44,500 nt of DNA from Bacteroidales bacterium (GTDB lineage Bacteria > Bacteroidota > Bacteroidia > Bacteroidales > FEN-979): NCBI GenBank assembly GCA_016783905.1, contig JADHVQ010000009.1, positions 1 through 44,500 on the forward strand, read 5' to 3'. Below are positions 34,401 through 42,750 of this stretch, piece after piece (the stretch's first letter is position 1; the number at the start of each line of letters is the position of its first letter). Under the pieces are notes generated by a model. That model was not told the origin of the DNA. It saw nothing but the letters and a program-made list of their open reading frames with translations, and made no database searches. The position numbers and the translations under genes were made by a program.

Positions 34401-35697
34401 CAAATCCAATCAGCAGATCGTAATAGTCGAGGTTAAAAATCCCGTCCTGGCCATTCAGGAAAGCCGGAACAAAAATGATCTTGACCCTGTCTTCCAGCCT
34501 GTTGAGAAGATTGTTCTCGCGGATCCTTCTCAGGATCGTATCATTCTCAGGTTCGTGAAGCCCGTGAGTCAGGTACTCCTCCTGGAGCGGGTGGGTGAAG
34601 TCCCGTTGACCGATCCTGTCCAGCAGATCCTGCCGGGGGCCTGATTGATAAGCAGGCACTGTGATGAATGCCATGATGGGAGCTCCCAGTTTTTCGTGGG
34701 TATTCAACTTTCCCATGGCATCAATAAACAAACCGATTCCCTTGTTATGAAACTCATACCTGCCACTGGTGATCAATAGAATACTATCTTTTGAGAACTC
34801 TTGGTTCATCAACGCTTCGGCAACTTCGATAAGCTTCTCTCTGGCAATATCGCGCTTGGCATAATAGGCCTCCCGTGCCGGAACAAAGGAATCCTCAAAT
34901 CCATTGGGTGTGATCTCATCCGCTCCCTTTCCCAGAAACTGGATACACTCACTATCGGTGATACTGCTAACAGTGGTAAAACAATCTGCTTCCCGGGCTG
35001 ATAGTTTCTCCAAAGAATATTTTGCAACTAAACCAAAACGTTTAGCAATCTCATCGCCATCAAAGGAAGTAAGATCTTTGTAGAGCGGAAGGCCATTCCC
35101 AGCGATACTGCGACCAATCACCGTGGCATGTGTGGTAAAAACCGTCCCTGCCTGGGGAACCTTTTCCTTGAGGTAGAGGATCCCTGTTCCGGTCATCCAT
35201 TCGTGAAATTGCGCGACTATTTTATCCTGATGGGAGAGGTTGTAATTGTAAAAACTCTCGATGATCTTACCGGCTGCATACCCAAAGAGAGCAGGTTCCA
35301 GGTAATCCCAGCCTCCGGGGAGGGAGTCCAGTTTGTAACTTTCCCAGAATTTCGCCAGGATACTGTCTTTGTCCGTAAAGAAATTGGTAAAATCGACTAA
35401 GATGGCAATGGGCCGGCCGCTGATGTTCCATCTGCCGATCTTGATCCGAAGTCCTTCACTCTCAGCCTGCTGACGCCAGGATTTGTAAAGGAACTTATCC
35501 TCCTGGAACAATGGATTCTCGTGGGTCTCTTTCCATACATCCGGGCCAATCAACATGTAGTTGTCCTTCAACTCGGTGACAAGTGTCAACGCCTTGGTGG
35601 AGATGACCGTATAGATACCCCCGATTTTATTACATACTTCCCAGCTTGTCTCAAAGAGGTAGTCGGGATTGACCACCCGTTGTTCTTGCGTTACCAT
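31444..35697 (-). CDS. Glycogen synthase (GT3-like) - alpha-glucan phosphorylase (GT35) fusion
   Basis: A 1417-aa two-domain enzyme. Residues ~1-560 resemble eukaryotic-type GT3 glycogen synthase: [19 protein letters not shown] at the start, and [22 protein letters not shown] for the donor-site region. A short basic linker ([15 protein letters not shown]) leads to residues ~600-1417, an alpha-glucan phosphorylase: [47 protein letters not shown], and the PLP-lysine region [14 protein letters not shown] (~1170). The first half would extend alpha-1,4-glucan from a nucleotide sugar; the second would release glucose-1-phosphate. From memory the architecture occurs in other Bacteroidota. No internal stop or frameshift. 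It follows the GH57 gene by 17 bp. Confidence 0.93.
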   Translation of the reverse strand: [1417 protein letters not shown]

Positions 35698-35714
35698 AAC
35701 TCACATCCCATTAA

Positions 35715-37064
35715 TTATTTCGCTCTTTTTCCAGGCTTCTTCGCGGTCTCTGATTTCGTTGATGTTGCTGCCTTTGAAGCTTTTGCTTTCGTAGCCGGTT
35801 CTCCCTTTTTAGCAGATACCTTTGTTGTCGTGGGGGAAGCTGCTTTTGTTTTAGGAGCCTTTTTTATTTTGGGGGCAATCTCCTCTGCTTCCACTCGAAT
35901 GATGAAATCGGAGAGCACATTCATGTAGTTAATGAATGCCTCGTAGGGAGATGGATAAGGGTTGAAATATTTATGAACTTCCCCGTCGGAGAACCATTTG
36001 GTACACATATAATAGAAATGATCGCTGGTTTGGAGGCGTTCCCAGTCGCGTAATACATCTGGTTTGTTGCAGCGCATCACCTCTTTCTCAATGCCGTATA
36101 GTTTTCCGAATGCTTCATCCTGGAGTTCGTTTCCCAGCCAGGCGGTCAGATCCTTCTCCTCGTCGGCCCATGAGATGGGGTATAATACGTTAACAGGGGC
36201 AACAGGCTGGAGCTGTTCACTTACCTCCCTGGGAGTGGAGAAGCGAAAAGGAGAATGAGACAAAACTGTCTTGGGCAGATTATAAAAAAACTCAAAAATG
36301 CCAGTCTCTTTCCACTGTTGCTCCCCCAATGTCTCATAATTAAGAAAGAGGTTTATCACCTCCTCATTCTTGGGAACTTTATTCATCCATCCAACGAACT
36401 TCTCCGTGGTAACAGGCCACTCAGACCATGCACGGTTAGAGAAACGGAAAATGATATCATCGCTCAGCCTGAAATTACGCAGCAACAGTTTCAATTTCGT
36501 ATTAACAGCGCTATAATAGAGAAAGTTAGGACTCTTCCATCCTAAGATATGCTTGGCCCCTTCGGTAAGGAGGGTGGTAAATCCCTGATCGGCTACGGCA
36601 AGACCGATGTCGTCGTTGAAGATTAGCTCGGTGTTGCGGAACGTAGTTGGGTTCTGGTTAAATAGATCCTTGATACGGTCGCGGTGTTTGGTAACCTGCC
36701 TGATAAATTCATCTTTGTTCCCCAGAGAAGCCAGGGAGTGGGAATAGGTTTCACCCGTAAACTCTACACAGCCTGTTGCCGCCAGTTCCTGAAATCCATG
36801 AATCACCTCCGGTGCATGTTGCATGAGTTGTTCCAGGGCGGGGCCGGATATGCTGTAGGTAACTTTGAAGGCAGTTCCAAATTCCCTGATCAAGTCAAGC
36901 ATCATTTTGTTGGCCGGGAGATAGGACCTCTCAGCAACCCGTCCGATGATGTGCCGGTTCTGGTAATCATCATAATACTGGTGATCCTGACCAATATTAA
37001 AAAACCTGTAGGTACGTAACCGGTAAGGCTGATGAACCTGGAAACAAAGATTAATGAATTTCAT
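35715..37064 (-). CDS. GH57 family alpha-glucan-active glycoside hydrolase with Lys/Ala-rich tail
   Basis: A 449-aa cytoplasmic protein of the GH57 family, starting MKFINLCFQVHQPYRLRTY with the family HQP motif. The likely nucleophile Glu is in EFTGETYSHSL (~102), and FNDDIGLAVADQGF carries further family residues. GH57 members include alpha-amylases, 4-alpha-glucanotransferases and branching enzymes; the small size and context suggest alpha-amylase or transferase action on glycogen. The last ~57 residues are low-complexity Lys/Ala/Thr (e.g. KAPKTKAASPTTTKVSAKKG), resembling histone H1-like tails and not part of GH57. ATG overlaps the GT4 stop by 4 bp, so it is coupled to the upstream gene. 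Confidence 0.92.
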   Translation of the reverse strand: MKFINLCFQVHQPYRLRTYRFFNIGQDHQYYDDYQNRHIIGRVAERSYLPANKMMLDLIREFGTAFKVTYSISGPALEQLMQHAPEVIHGFQELAATGCVEFTGETYSHSLASLGNKDEFIRQVTKHRDRIKDLFNQNPTTFRNTELIFNDDIGLAVADQGFTTLLTEGAKHILGWKSPNFLYYSAVNTKLKLLLRNFRLSDDIIFRFSNRAWSEWPVTTEKFVGWMNKVPKNEEVINLFLNYETLGEQQWKETGIFEFFYNLPKTVLSHSPFRFSTPREVSEQLQPVAPVNVLYPISWADEEKDLTAWLGNELQDEAFGKLYGIEKEVMRCNKPDVLRDWERLQTSDHFYYMCTKWFSDGEVHKYFNPYPSPYEAFINYMNVLSDFIIRVEAEEIAPKIKKAPKTKAASPTTTKVSAKKGEPATKAKASKAATSTKSETAKKPGKRAK

Positions 37065-38341
37065 AATACTGTTTTATATACTTCCTGCACGTTGAAAGCC
37101 GCATTCTCCCACTTCAGGTTATCCACCTCCTCTTTCCCATACCTGACAAACATTTGTTGCAACCCTTGGTAATGAAGGATCCCATAGATGGCATCGGCCA
37201 TGGCATCAATATCCCAGAAATCAACTTTGACCGCGTGTTGCAACACCTCGGACACCCCAGACTGCTTAGAAATAACTACAGGGACATTGGATCGCATGGC
37301 CTCGAGAGGTGAGATCCCGAATGGCTCTGATACGGAAGGCATGACATAGACATCGCTCATGGCAAACATGGTATCCACTTCAGTGCCTGCCAAAAATCCG
37401 GTAAAGTGAAATTTGGTCCCCATTTTCAGCTTGGCAATCCGGCGAACCATCCTGTTAAGAAGGTCTCCGGATCCGGCCATGACAAAGCGTACGTTCTGGT
37501 CTCTTTTCAATACTTTGTGGGCAGCCTCTACGAAATAATCCGGGCCCTTCTGGTAGGTCACCCTCCCCAGGAAGGTGACCACTTTCTCTTTCACATGTTT
37601 TTGGATACCCGTTAACTCAGGGCGGCCAGAGGGTTCCACTGCGTTATAGACTGTAAAGACTTTAGCGGCATCGATCCCATATTTTTCTACGACGATCTGC
37701 CGTGTCAGATTGCTGACAGTGATGACCCGGTCAGCCTCCTCCATCCCTTTTCTCTCAATCTCAAAAACAGATGGATTTACGTGCTCGCCAGAGCGATCAA
37801 ATTCTGTTGCATGAACATGAATCACCAGGGGTTTCCCACTGATGTACTTTGCCGCTATCCCGGCCGGATATGTTAACCAATCGTGTGCATGAATCAGGTC
37901 GTAGCTCTCCTGGCTGGCGATGGAAGAGGCAATCAAGGCGTACCGGGAAACCTCCTGCATCAGGTTTTTACCATATTTACCTGAAAAGGTGAAATTCTTT
38001 GAAAAAACCGATTTACTCTGTTCCAGCTTCTGATGTTCCTTTGTCTCAATCAGCTCCTCAAACTCCTCCTCCCCCACGTATGGGATCAGGTTTGAGCCAA
38101 TCTCCATGTATTTGATCTTGTTCCAGAACTCCTGGTGTTCACTCTCCATAAAGTCCATGGTCACATCACTGGCGTTAAGGAGCCGAAATCCATGATGAGA
38201 TTCATCTCCAAAGGCTTTCGGCACGACGAAGATGACTTCGGCCCCCAGTTTAACCAGTCCCTTGATCAATCCGAAACAAGCGGTTCCCAACCCACCTGTG
38301 ATGTGGGGAGGAAACTCCCAGCCGAACATTAAAACACGCAT
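37061..38341 (-). CDS. GT4-family glycosyltransferase (glycogen synthase-like)
   Basis: A 426-aa GT-B glycosyltransferase beginning MRVLMFGWEFPPHITGGLGTACFGL, with the Gly-rich donor/acceptor loop GGLGTA. The C-terminal donor site has VTFLGRVTYQKGPDYFVEAA and the EX7E-type region PSVSEPFGISPLEAMRSNVP. It is most like bacterial and archaeal GT4 enzymes that build alpha-glucans. The ORF-track start (38416) is a GTG whose first 25 codons read through a heptad repeat; ATG 38341 is clearly the start. It has a four-base overlap with the GH57 gene and a 74-bp gap behind the debranching enzyme. Specificity is inferred from context. Confidence 0.93.
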   Translation of the reverse strand: MRVLMFGWEFPPHITGGLGTACFGLIKGLVKLGAEVIFVVPKAFGDESHHGFRLLNASDVTMDFMESEHQEFWNKIKYMEIGSNLIPYVGEEEFEELIETKEHQKLEQSKSVFSKNFTFSGKYGKNLMQEVSRYALIASSIASQESYDLIHAHDWLTYPAGIAAKYISGKPLVIHVHATEFDRSGEHVNPSVFEIERKGMEEADRVITVSNLTRQIVVEKYGIDAAKVFTVYNAVEPSGRPELTGIQKHVKEKVVTFLGRVTYQKGPDYFVEAAHKVLKRDQNVRFVMAGSGDLLNRMVRRIAKLKMGTKFHFTGFLAGTEVDTMFAMSDVYVMPSVSEPFGISPLEAMRSNVPVVISKQSGVSEVLQHAVKVDFWDIDAMADAIYGILHYQGLQQMFVRYGKEEVDNLKWENAAFNVQEVYKTVL

Positions 38342-38418
38342 TTCAATTTTCGATTTACGATTTACGATTTTCAAATGACGATTAACTTTATTCCTCATTC
38401 CTCCTTCCTCATTCACTA
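38342..38418 (-). repeat. Heptanucleotide array filling the spacer between debranching enzyme and GT4 genes (11 units)
   Basis: Read on the plus strand from 38342: TTCAATT, TTCGATT, TACGATT, TACGATT, TTCAAAT, GACGATT, AACTTTA, TTCCTCA, TTCCTCC, TTCCTCA, TTCACTA. All eleven fall on one 7-bp grid, 77 bp, which runs from the base just upstream of the GT4 ATG to the stop codon of the debranching-enzyme gene. There are two sub-arrays (TACGATT-like and TTCCTCA-like). Confidence 0.8.
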
Positions 38419-40365
38419 CTCCCTCTCATATTCCTGAATCAGTTGATGGACCCTTAGGATTTCCGCAACCGACCAGGCTTGGGAGATCGCACCCCTTGGC
38501 GTATACGGCGGGTCCCCGTCATAAATCTCAGAGATAGTCCCTACCCCATGTTCCGTCATCGTTTGGCTAAACTCATCGTAGTATCCTTTGATAAAGGAGA
38601 GTCCGCTTTCCCCATGTATTCTTAGATAGCCTTCTGCAAAATGGCCGAATAACCAGGGCCAGACAGTTCCCTGGTGATAGGCAAGGTCGCGTTGGGTTTG
38701 ATCACCGAAGTAGATTCCCTTGTAGGCTGCACTTACCGGTGTCAGGCTCCTTAACCCTCGGGGCGTCAGCAACTCCTGCTTGATCTTACTGAGTACCTGC
38801 TTCCGTATCTCTTCATTCACCGGGCTATAAGGCAGTGAGGTGGCAAACACCATGTTGGGACGTACCGACCAATCCTGATAATCTCCGTCGATGTAGTCGG
38901 CCAGGTAACCCTTCTCTTCATTCCAGAAGGTTTGCAGGAAGGAGTTCGGAATCATCTCTGCAATGTCAGACCACCGGGCTACAAACTTCGAATCGCCTGC
39001 CTTTTCTGCCAGCTCCATGCTGAACCTGATCGCATTGTACCACAATGCATTGACCTCAATAACCAGCCCAATCCTGGGAGTGACCGGTTTCCCATAGACG
39101 AACGCATCCATCCAGGTGAGCGCTTTACCGGGGACTCCTGCATAAATCAACCCGTCAGGCTCCATATGAATATTGAAGGCGGTGCCTGCCCGGTACCCCT
39201 CCAGGATCTGTTTCATGCTGCGACCATAGTCTTTCCAAACCTCCTGGTATCCACCGGTTTTAATGGCATACTGCTGAAGCGTCCAGAAAAACCACAATGG
39301 GGTATCCACACTGTTATATTCGGATTCTTTCCCGGATCCGTTATTGGGGAAGAGTGGTCCGTCGAGCTCTTTCAGCATCGTGTCAATTACAGCTTTACAT
39401 GTTTTCGTTTCCCCGTTGGTCAGGGTGAGTCCGGGCAACGACACAAACGTATCCCGCCCCCATCGTCCGAACCAGGGGAAGCCGGCTATGACTTCGGTAT
39501 TCGACCCACGTTTGACGATAAACTGTTGTGCTGCATTGATCAGGCAATTCTCGAAACTGCTCCTGGGGATCCTTCGTTTGCGTTCTGTGGTAAAAAGCCG
39601 TTTGATGCTAAGCGGGGAAATTACCGAGGTGCCTGCAGAAAAACAGACGGACTCTCCCGGTTTGATATCAAATTCAAAAAAGCCGGGAACCAGAAGATCC
39701 TCAAAATATTCGTACCCTCGCTCCATCTCCTCCTGGTATTCGATGTTATAATACCAATCAGGAGCATGGGTGTACTCATTCTGTTTGGAGATCTGCATGA
39801 AAAGATCGGTATAGCCATGATATAACTTCATGCGGATACCTCCATCAACTTTTTCGTATTTCTTATCGGCAAAAATATTTTCCTTACTTAAATGATGTAC
39901 ATTCCGGAAAGCCAGAAATGGACGCAGTCTTATCCTGGTGGGTGAATTGGCCTCTTCAAGTATATAGCGTATGATGATCCTGTCTTCATGGGAGATGAAG
40001 AGCATCTCTTTGGAGAGGATGGCCCCTCCCACCCGGTAGAGCAGCCGGGGAACCTCCATAGCTGAGAAATCACGGACATATTTATGCCCCTTGGGATTAT
40101 AGGCCCCCCCCTTGTATTTATGAATCCCCAGGTTGAACTCGGCATCTTGCTGGATGAGAGTCTCGTCGAGAGAAGAGAGCAGTACATGGTTTTCATGATC
40201 AACTCCCGGTTGCGGGGTGACCAGCATACCATGATATTTCCTTGTGTTGCAGTTAATGATGGTAGAACTGGCATAGGATCCTCCCCGGTTGGACCGGAGC
40301 ATCTCCCGGCGAAGAGAATATTCCAGGTTGACCAGTTGGTTTTTATCGAAATTGATATAACTCAT
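38416..40365 (-). CDS. Glycogen debranching enzyme (amylo-alpha-1,6-glucosidase type)
   Basis: A 649-aa protein with an N-terminal domain (SNRGGSYASSTIINCNTRKYHGMLVTPQP) and a C-terminal (alpha/alpha)6 catalytic domain as in archaeal-type GDE and amylo-1,6-glucosidases. Catalytic-domain markers are GFPWFGRWGRDTFVSLPGL, NSVDTPLWFFW and HQGTVWPWLFGHFAEGYL. It hydrolyses alpha-1,6 branch stubs of glycogen. ATG 40365 follows a -7 element, making it the first gene of the glycogen operon. A 74-bp heptad spacer separates it from the GT4 gene. Cytoplasmic: no signal peptide. Confidence 0.93.
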   Translation of the reverse strand: MSYINFDKNQLVNLEYSLRREMLRSNRGGSYASSTIINCNTRKYHGMLVTPQPGVDHENHVLLSSLDETLIQQDAEFNLGIHKYKGGAYNPKGHKYVRDFSAMEVPRLLYRVGGAILSKEMLFISHEDRIIIRYILEEANSPTRIRLRPFLAFRNVHHLSKENIFADKKYEKVDGGIRMKLYHGYTDLFMQISKQNEYTHAPDWYYNIEYQEEMERGYEYFEDLLVPGFFEFDIKPGESVCFSAGTSVISPLSIKRLFTTERKRRIPRSSFENCLINAAQQFIVKRGSNTEVIAGFPWFGRWGRDTFVSLPGLTLTNGETKTCKAVIDTMLKELDGPLFPNNGSGKESEYNSVDTPLWFFWTLQQYAIKTGGYQEVWKDYGRSMKQILEGYRAGTAFNIHMEPDGLIYAGVPGKALTWMDAFVYGKPVTPRIGLVIEVNALWYNAIRFSMELAEKAGDSKFVARWSDIAEMIPNSFLQTFWNEEKGYLADYIDGDYQDWSVRPNMVFATSLPYSPVNEEIRKQVLSKIKQELLTPRGLRSLTPVSAAYKGIYFGDQTQRDLAYHQGTVWPWLFGHFAEGYLRIHGESGLSFIKGYYDEFSQTMTEHGVGTISEIYDGDPPYTPRGAISQAWSVAEILRVHQLIQEYERE

Positions 40366-40387
40366 AGAAAAGATATGTAAGGAATTG

Positions 40388-40395
40388 CAAATTTA
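40388..40395 (-). promoter_or_regulatory. -7 element TAAATTTG for the glycogen operon
   Basis: The minus strand reads TAAATTTG (TAnnTTTG) 22 bp upstream of ATG 40365. It is the only good promoter seen upstream of the seven-gene minus-strand run. No convincing -33 TTG. Confidence 0.45.
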
Positions 40396-40443
40396 CAATA
40401 TTAACTGCATTTTACGTTTCTATTATTGTTCACTCAATATAAG

Positions 40444-40451
40444 TACTTTTG
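40444..40451 (+). promoter_or_regulatory. -7 element TACTTTTG directly before the lipoprotein ATG
   Basis: TACTTTTG ends 4 bp before ATG 40456 (TACTTTTG-GCTGC overlap region), so the transcript would begin at or very near the start codon. The ORF-track start at 40426 lies upstream of the -7 element and is rejected. Confidence 0.5.
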
Positions 40452-40455
40452 CTGC

Positions 40456-41865
40456 ATGGTAACAATCCGGAAACATCTGCTCTTCCTCCTGCTGGCAGGA
40501 TTAATCCTGATTCTTTTCTCCTGTAGAAAAAAAGATAAGATCGATACCGACCCTTCATTAAGACTGGCTTTTTCGGCCGATACGGTCTTTTTTGACACCG
40601 TGTTTTCGACCATCGGCTCCGTCACCCAGCGATTGATTGTATATAATGACAACGACAGCAAACTGAGCATTGCCCAGATCCGGTTGGCCGGCGGGGAGGC
40701 GTCCAGCTACCGGATCAATATTGACGGGAATCCGTCTCTCGCTGTCAGCAACGTTGAAATACCAGGTCATGACAGCATTTTTATTTTTGTCCGCGTTACC
40801 ATTGATCCAACTAGTCAGAACACCCCCTTTGTTGTGGCAGATTCTATCCTCTTTTCGGTGAACGGGAACCTGCAGGACGTTAACCTCGTTTCATGGGGTC
40901 AAAACGCCCGGTTTTACAAACAGGCTTCCCTGCAGGGAAATATCATATGGGATAGCATTCTCCCTTTTGTAATTTATGGCTCTGTTCGCATCGACACCTC
41001 CTCATCCCTGTTGATCATGCCCGGGAGCAAACTGTACTTTCATAAAAATTCCTACCTTGCTGTATCCTATGACGCTTCGTTGAAAGTGTATGGCAACCTG
41101 GAACATCCAGTGCGGTTCCAGGGCGACAGGCTGGATCCATTTTACAGGGATCTGCCGGGGCAATGGACAGGGATTCTGCTGGAGAGTGGTTCGAAGGACC
41201 ACGAGATCAATTACGGCATCATCAAAAACGGAGTGTTCGGTATTCTAATTGATGAGAGGCGGAACCACACCGATCCGATGCTGAAGCTGGATAACACGAT
41301 CATTCAGAATACCACTGCCGATGCTATCTTTGCCTATGCGACCTCCATCACATCCACCAATTGTGTAGTGGTCAATTGCGGAGGAGCAGCTTTATGGGTT
41401 GAAAATGGCGGCACCTATGATTTCCGGCAACTCACCATCGGCAATTACTGGGGAAGTTCCGTGAGGGTATCGCCTTCCCTGTATATCAGGAACCACTCTT
41501 TTGATACGACCGGCGGGCAATCGCCCGGACCGCTGACCAATACTTTCTTTGGAAATACCATTATATACGGTTCTGACGCTGATGAGATCCTGCTGGACGA
41601 GATGGAAGGCGTTCCGTTTGAGATCGTCTTTGACCATTGTCTGTTGCGGACACAATCGCCTATATCCGATCCCCAACGATACATCAGCTGTTTTGCAAAT
41701 GAAGATCCCCTTTTCGTGGATCCTCAACTGTTCGATTTCCGGATTGATTCCCTCTCTCCTGCTATAGGGAAGGGTATTCAGATGGGAGTTCCTTTTGATA
41801 TTGAAGGTGTGGAGCGGGGAACCACCCCTGATCTCGGCGCTTATCAGTGGGTCCCTTTCCGGTAG
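40456..41865 (+). CDS. Lipoprotein with predicted beta-helix region, function unknown
   Basis: A 469-aa exported lipoprotein: signal MVTIRKHLLFLLLAGLILIL followed by the lipobox FSC (LILFSCRKK), so Cys is lipidated. Residues ~25-150 are beta-rich and resemble an Ig/choice-of-anchor type domain (DTVFSTIGSVTQRLIVYNDND). Residues ~165-440 have repeated short beta-strand segments (LLIMPGSKLYFHKNSYLAVS, HEINYGIIKNGVFGILIDE, NTIIQNTTADAIFAYAT) consistent with a right-handed parallel beta-helix. The end resembles PL/GH-like secreted proteins (DIEGVERGTTPDLGAYQW). No catalytic motif recognised. The gene is convergent with sucD, four bp apart. Confidence 0.85.
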   Translation: MVTIRKHLLFLLLAGLILILFSCRKKDKIDTDPSLRLAFSADTVFFDTVFSTIGSVTQRLIVYNDNDSKLSIAQIRLAGGEASSYRINIDGNPSLAVSNVEIPGHDSIFIFVRVTIDPTSQNTPFVVADSILFSVNGNLQDVNLVSWGQNARFYKQASLQGNIIWDSILPFVIYGSVRIDTSSSLLIMPGSKLYFHKNSYLAVSYDASLKVYGNLEHPVRFQGDRLDPFYRDLPGQWTGILLESGSKDHEINYGIIKNGVFGILIDERRNHTDPMLKLDNTIIQNTTADAIFAYATSITSTNCVVVNCGGAALWVENGGTYDFRQLTIGNYWGSSVRVSPSLYIRNHSFDTTGGQSPGPLTNTFFGNTIIYGSDADEILLDEMEGVPFEIVFDHCLLRTQSPISDPQRYISCFANEDPLFVDPQLFDFRIDSLSPAIGKGIQMGVPFDIEGVERGTTPDLGAYQWVPFR

Positions 41866-41869
41866 GTTT

Positions 41870-42748
41870 TCATTCCCCTTTTTTCAATGCTTTCAATAAG
41901 ATGGCACCGATGTCGGCCGGTGATTCCACAACGAATGCACCACATTCGTGCAGGATCTCCTTTTTGGCTTGAGCCGTATCGGCCTTCCCACCCACAATGG
42001 CACCTGCATGACCCATGGTTCTGCCTTTAGGCGCAGTAGCTCCGGCAATGAAGCTGATCACCGGTTTGATGCCATGCTCCTTGATCCAGTAGGCTGCATC
42101 GGTCTCCATGTTGCCGCCGATCTCCCCGATCATCACTATGGCTTCGGTATCAGGGTCCTCCATGAAGAGTTTCACCGCATCGCAGATAGTGGTTCCAGGG
42201 ATTGGGTCGCCGCCGATGCCAATTACCGTCGACTGACCCAGTCCGGCTTTGGTTACCTGATCTACCGCTTCGTAAGCGAGGGTTCCGCTCCGGGAAACCA
42301 CCCCGATACTCCCCGGCTTGTGGATAAAGCCGGGCATGATGCCGATCTTGGTATCCGGAGGAGTGATGATTCCAGGGCAATTGGGACCAATCAGATGGAT
42401 ACCCTTTTTGGTGATGTAGTCCTTCACCGGGATCATATCGTTTACCGGGATCCCTTCAGTGATGCAGACGATGACGTGAATCCCTGCTTCCGCGGCCTCC
42501 GTGATCGCATCAGCGGCAAAGGGAGGCGGGACAAAGATGACCGATACATCAGCTCCGGTCGATTTCACGGCATCTGCAACGGTATTGAATACAGGGCGGC
42601 CGAGGTGCATCAGACCTCCTTTCCCAGGGGTGACCCCACCCACGATGTTGGTTCCATATTCGATCATCTGGGCAGTATGGAAGGAGCCTTCGCTACCGGT
42701 GAAACCCTGGACGACGACACGGGAGTCTTTGTTAACTAGTACGCTCAT
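41870..42748 (-). CDS. sucD: Succinate-CoA ligase (ADP/GDP-forming) subunit alpha
   Basis: A 292-aa TCA-cycle enzyme subunit that binds CoA and carries the phosphohistidine. Motifs: [22 protein letters not shown] and GVTPGKGG for CoA binding, [24 protein letters not shown], and the active-site His in [13 protein letters not shown]. The length is standard. The beta subunit gene (sucC) is not adjacent in this window; the upstream region is a heptad array and then mnmE going the other way. Confidence 0.97.
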   Translation of the reverse strand: MSVLVNKDSRVVVQGFTGSEGSFHTAQMIEYGTNIVGGVTPGKGGLMHLGRPVFNTVADAVKSTGADVSVIFVPPPFAADAITEAAEAGIHVIVCITEGIPVNDMIPVKDYITKKGIHLIGPNCPGIITPPDTKIGIMPGFIHKPGSIGVVSRSGTLAYEAVDQVTKAGLGQSTVIGIGGDPIPGTTICDAVKLFMEDPDTEAIVMIGEIGGNMETDAAYWIKEHGIKPVISFIAGATAPKGRTMGHAGAIVGGKADTAQAKKEILHECGAFVVESPADIGAILLKALKKGE

Positions 42749-42750
42749 GT

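Noticed and set aside
38342-38416. ORF-track N-terminal extension of the GT4 protein (MNEEGGMRNKVNRHLK...).
   Set aside because: It starts with GTG and reads through the heptad spacer; the protein family starts at ATG 38341.
38932-39825. 297-aa plus-strand ORF opposite the debranching enzyme.
   Set aside because: Shadow ORF in a GC-rich gene; no domain or start signal.
41948-42739. 263-aa plus-strand ORF opposite sucD.
   Set aside because: Antisense shadow of sucD; the sucD frame carries all family motifs.
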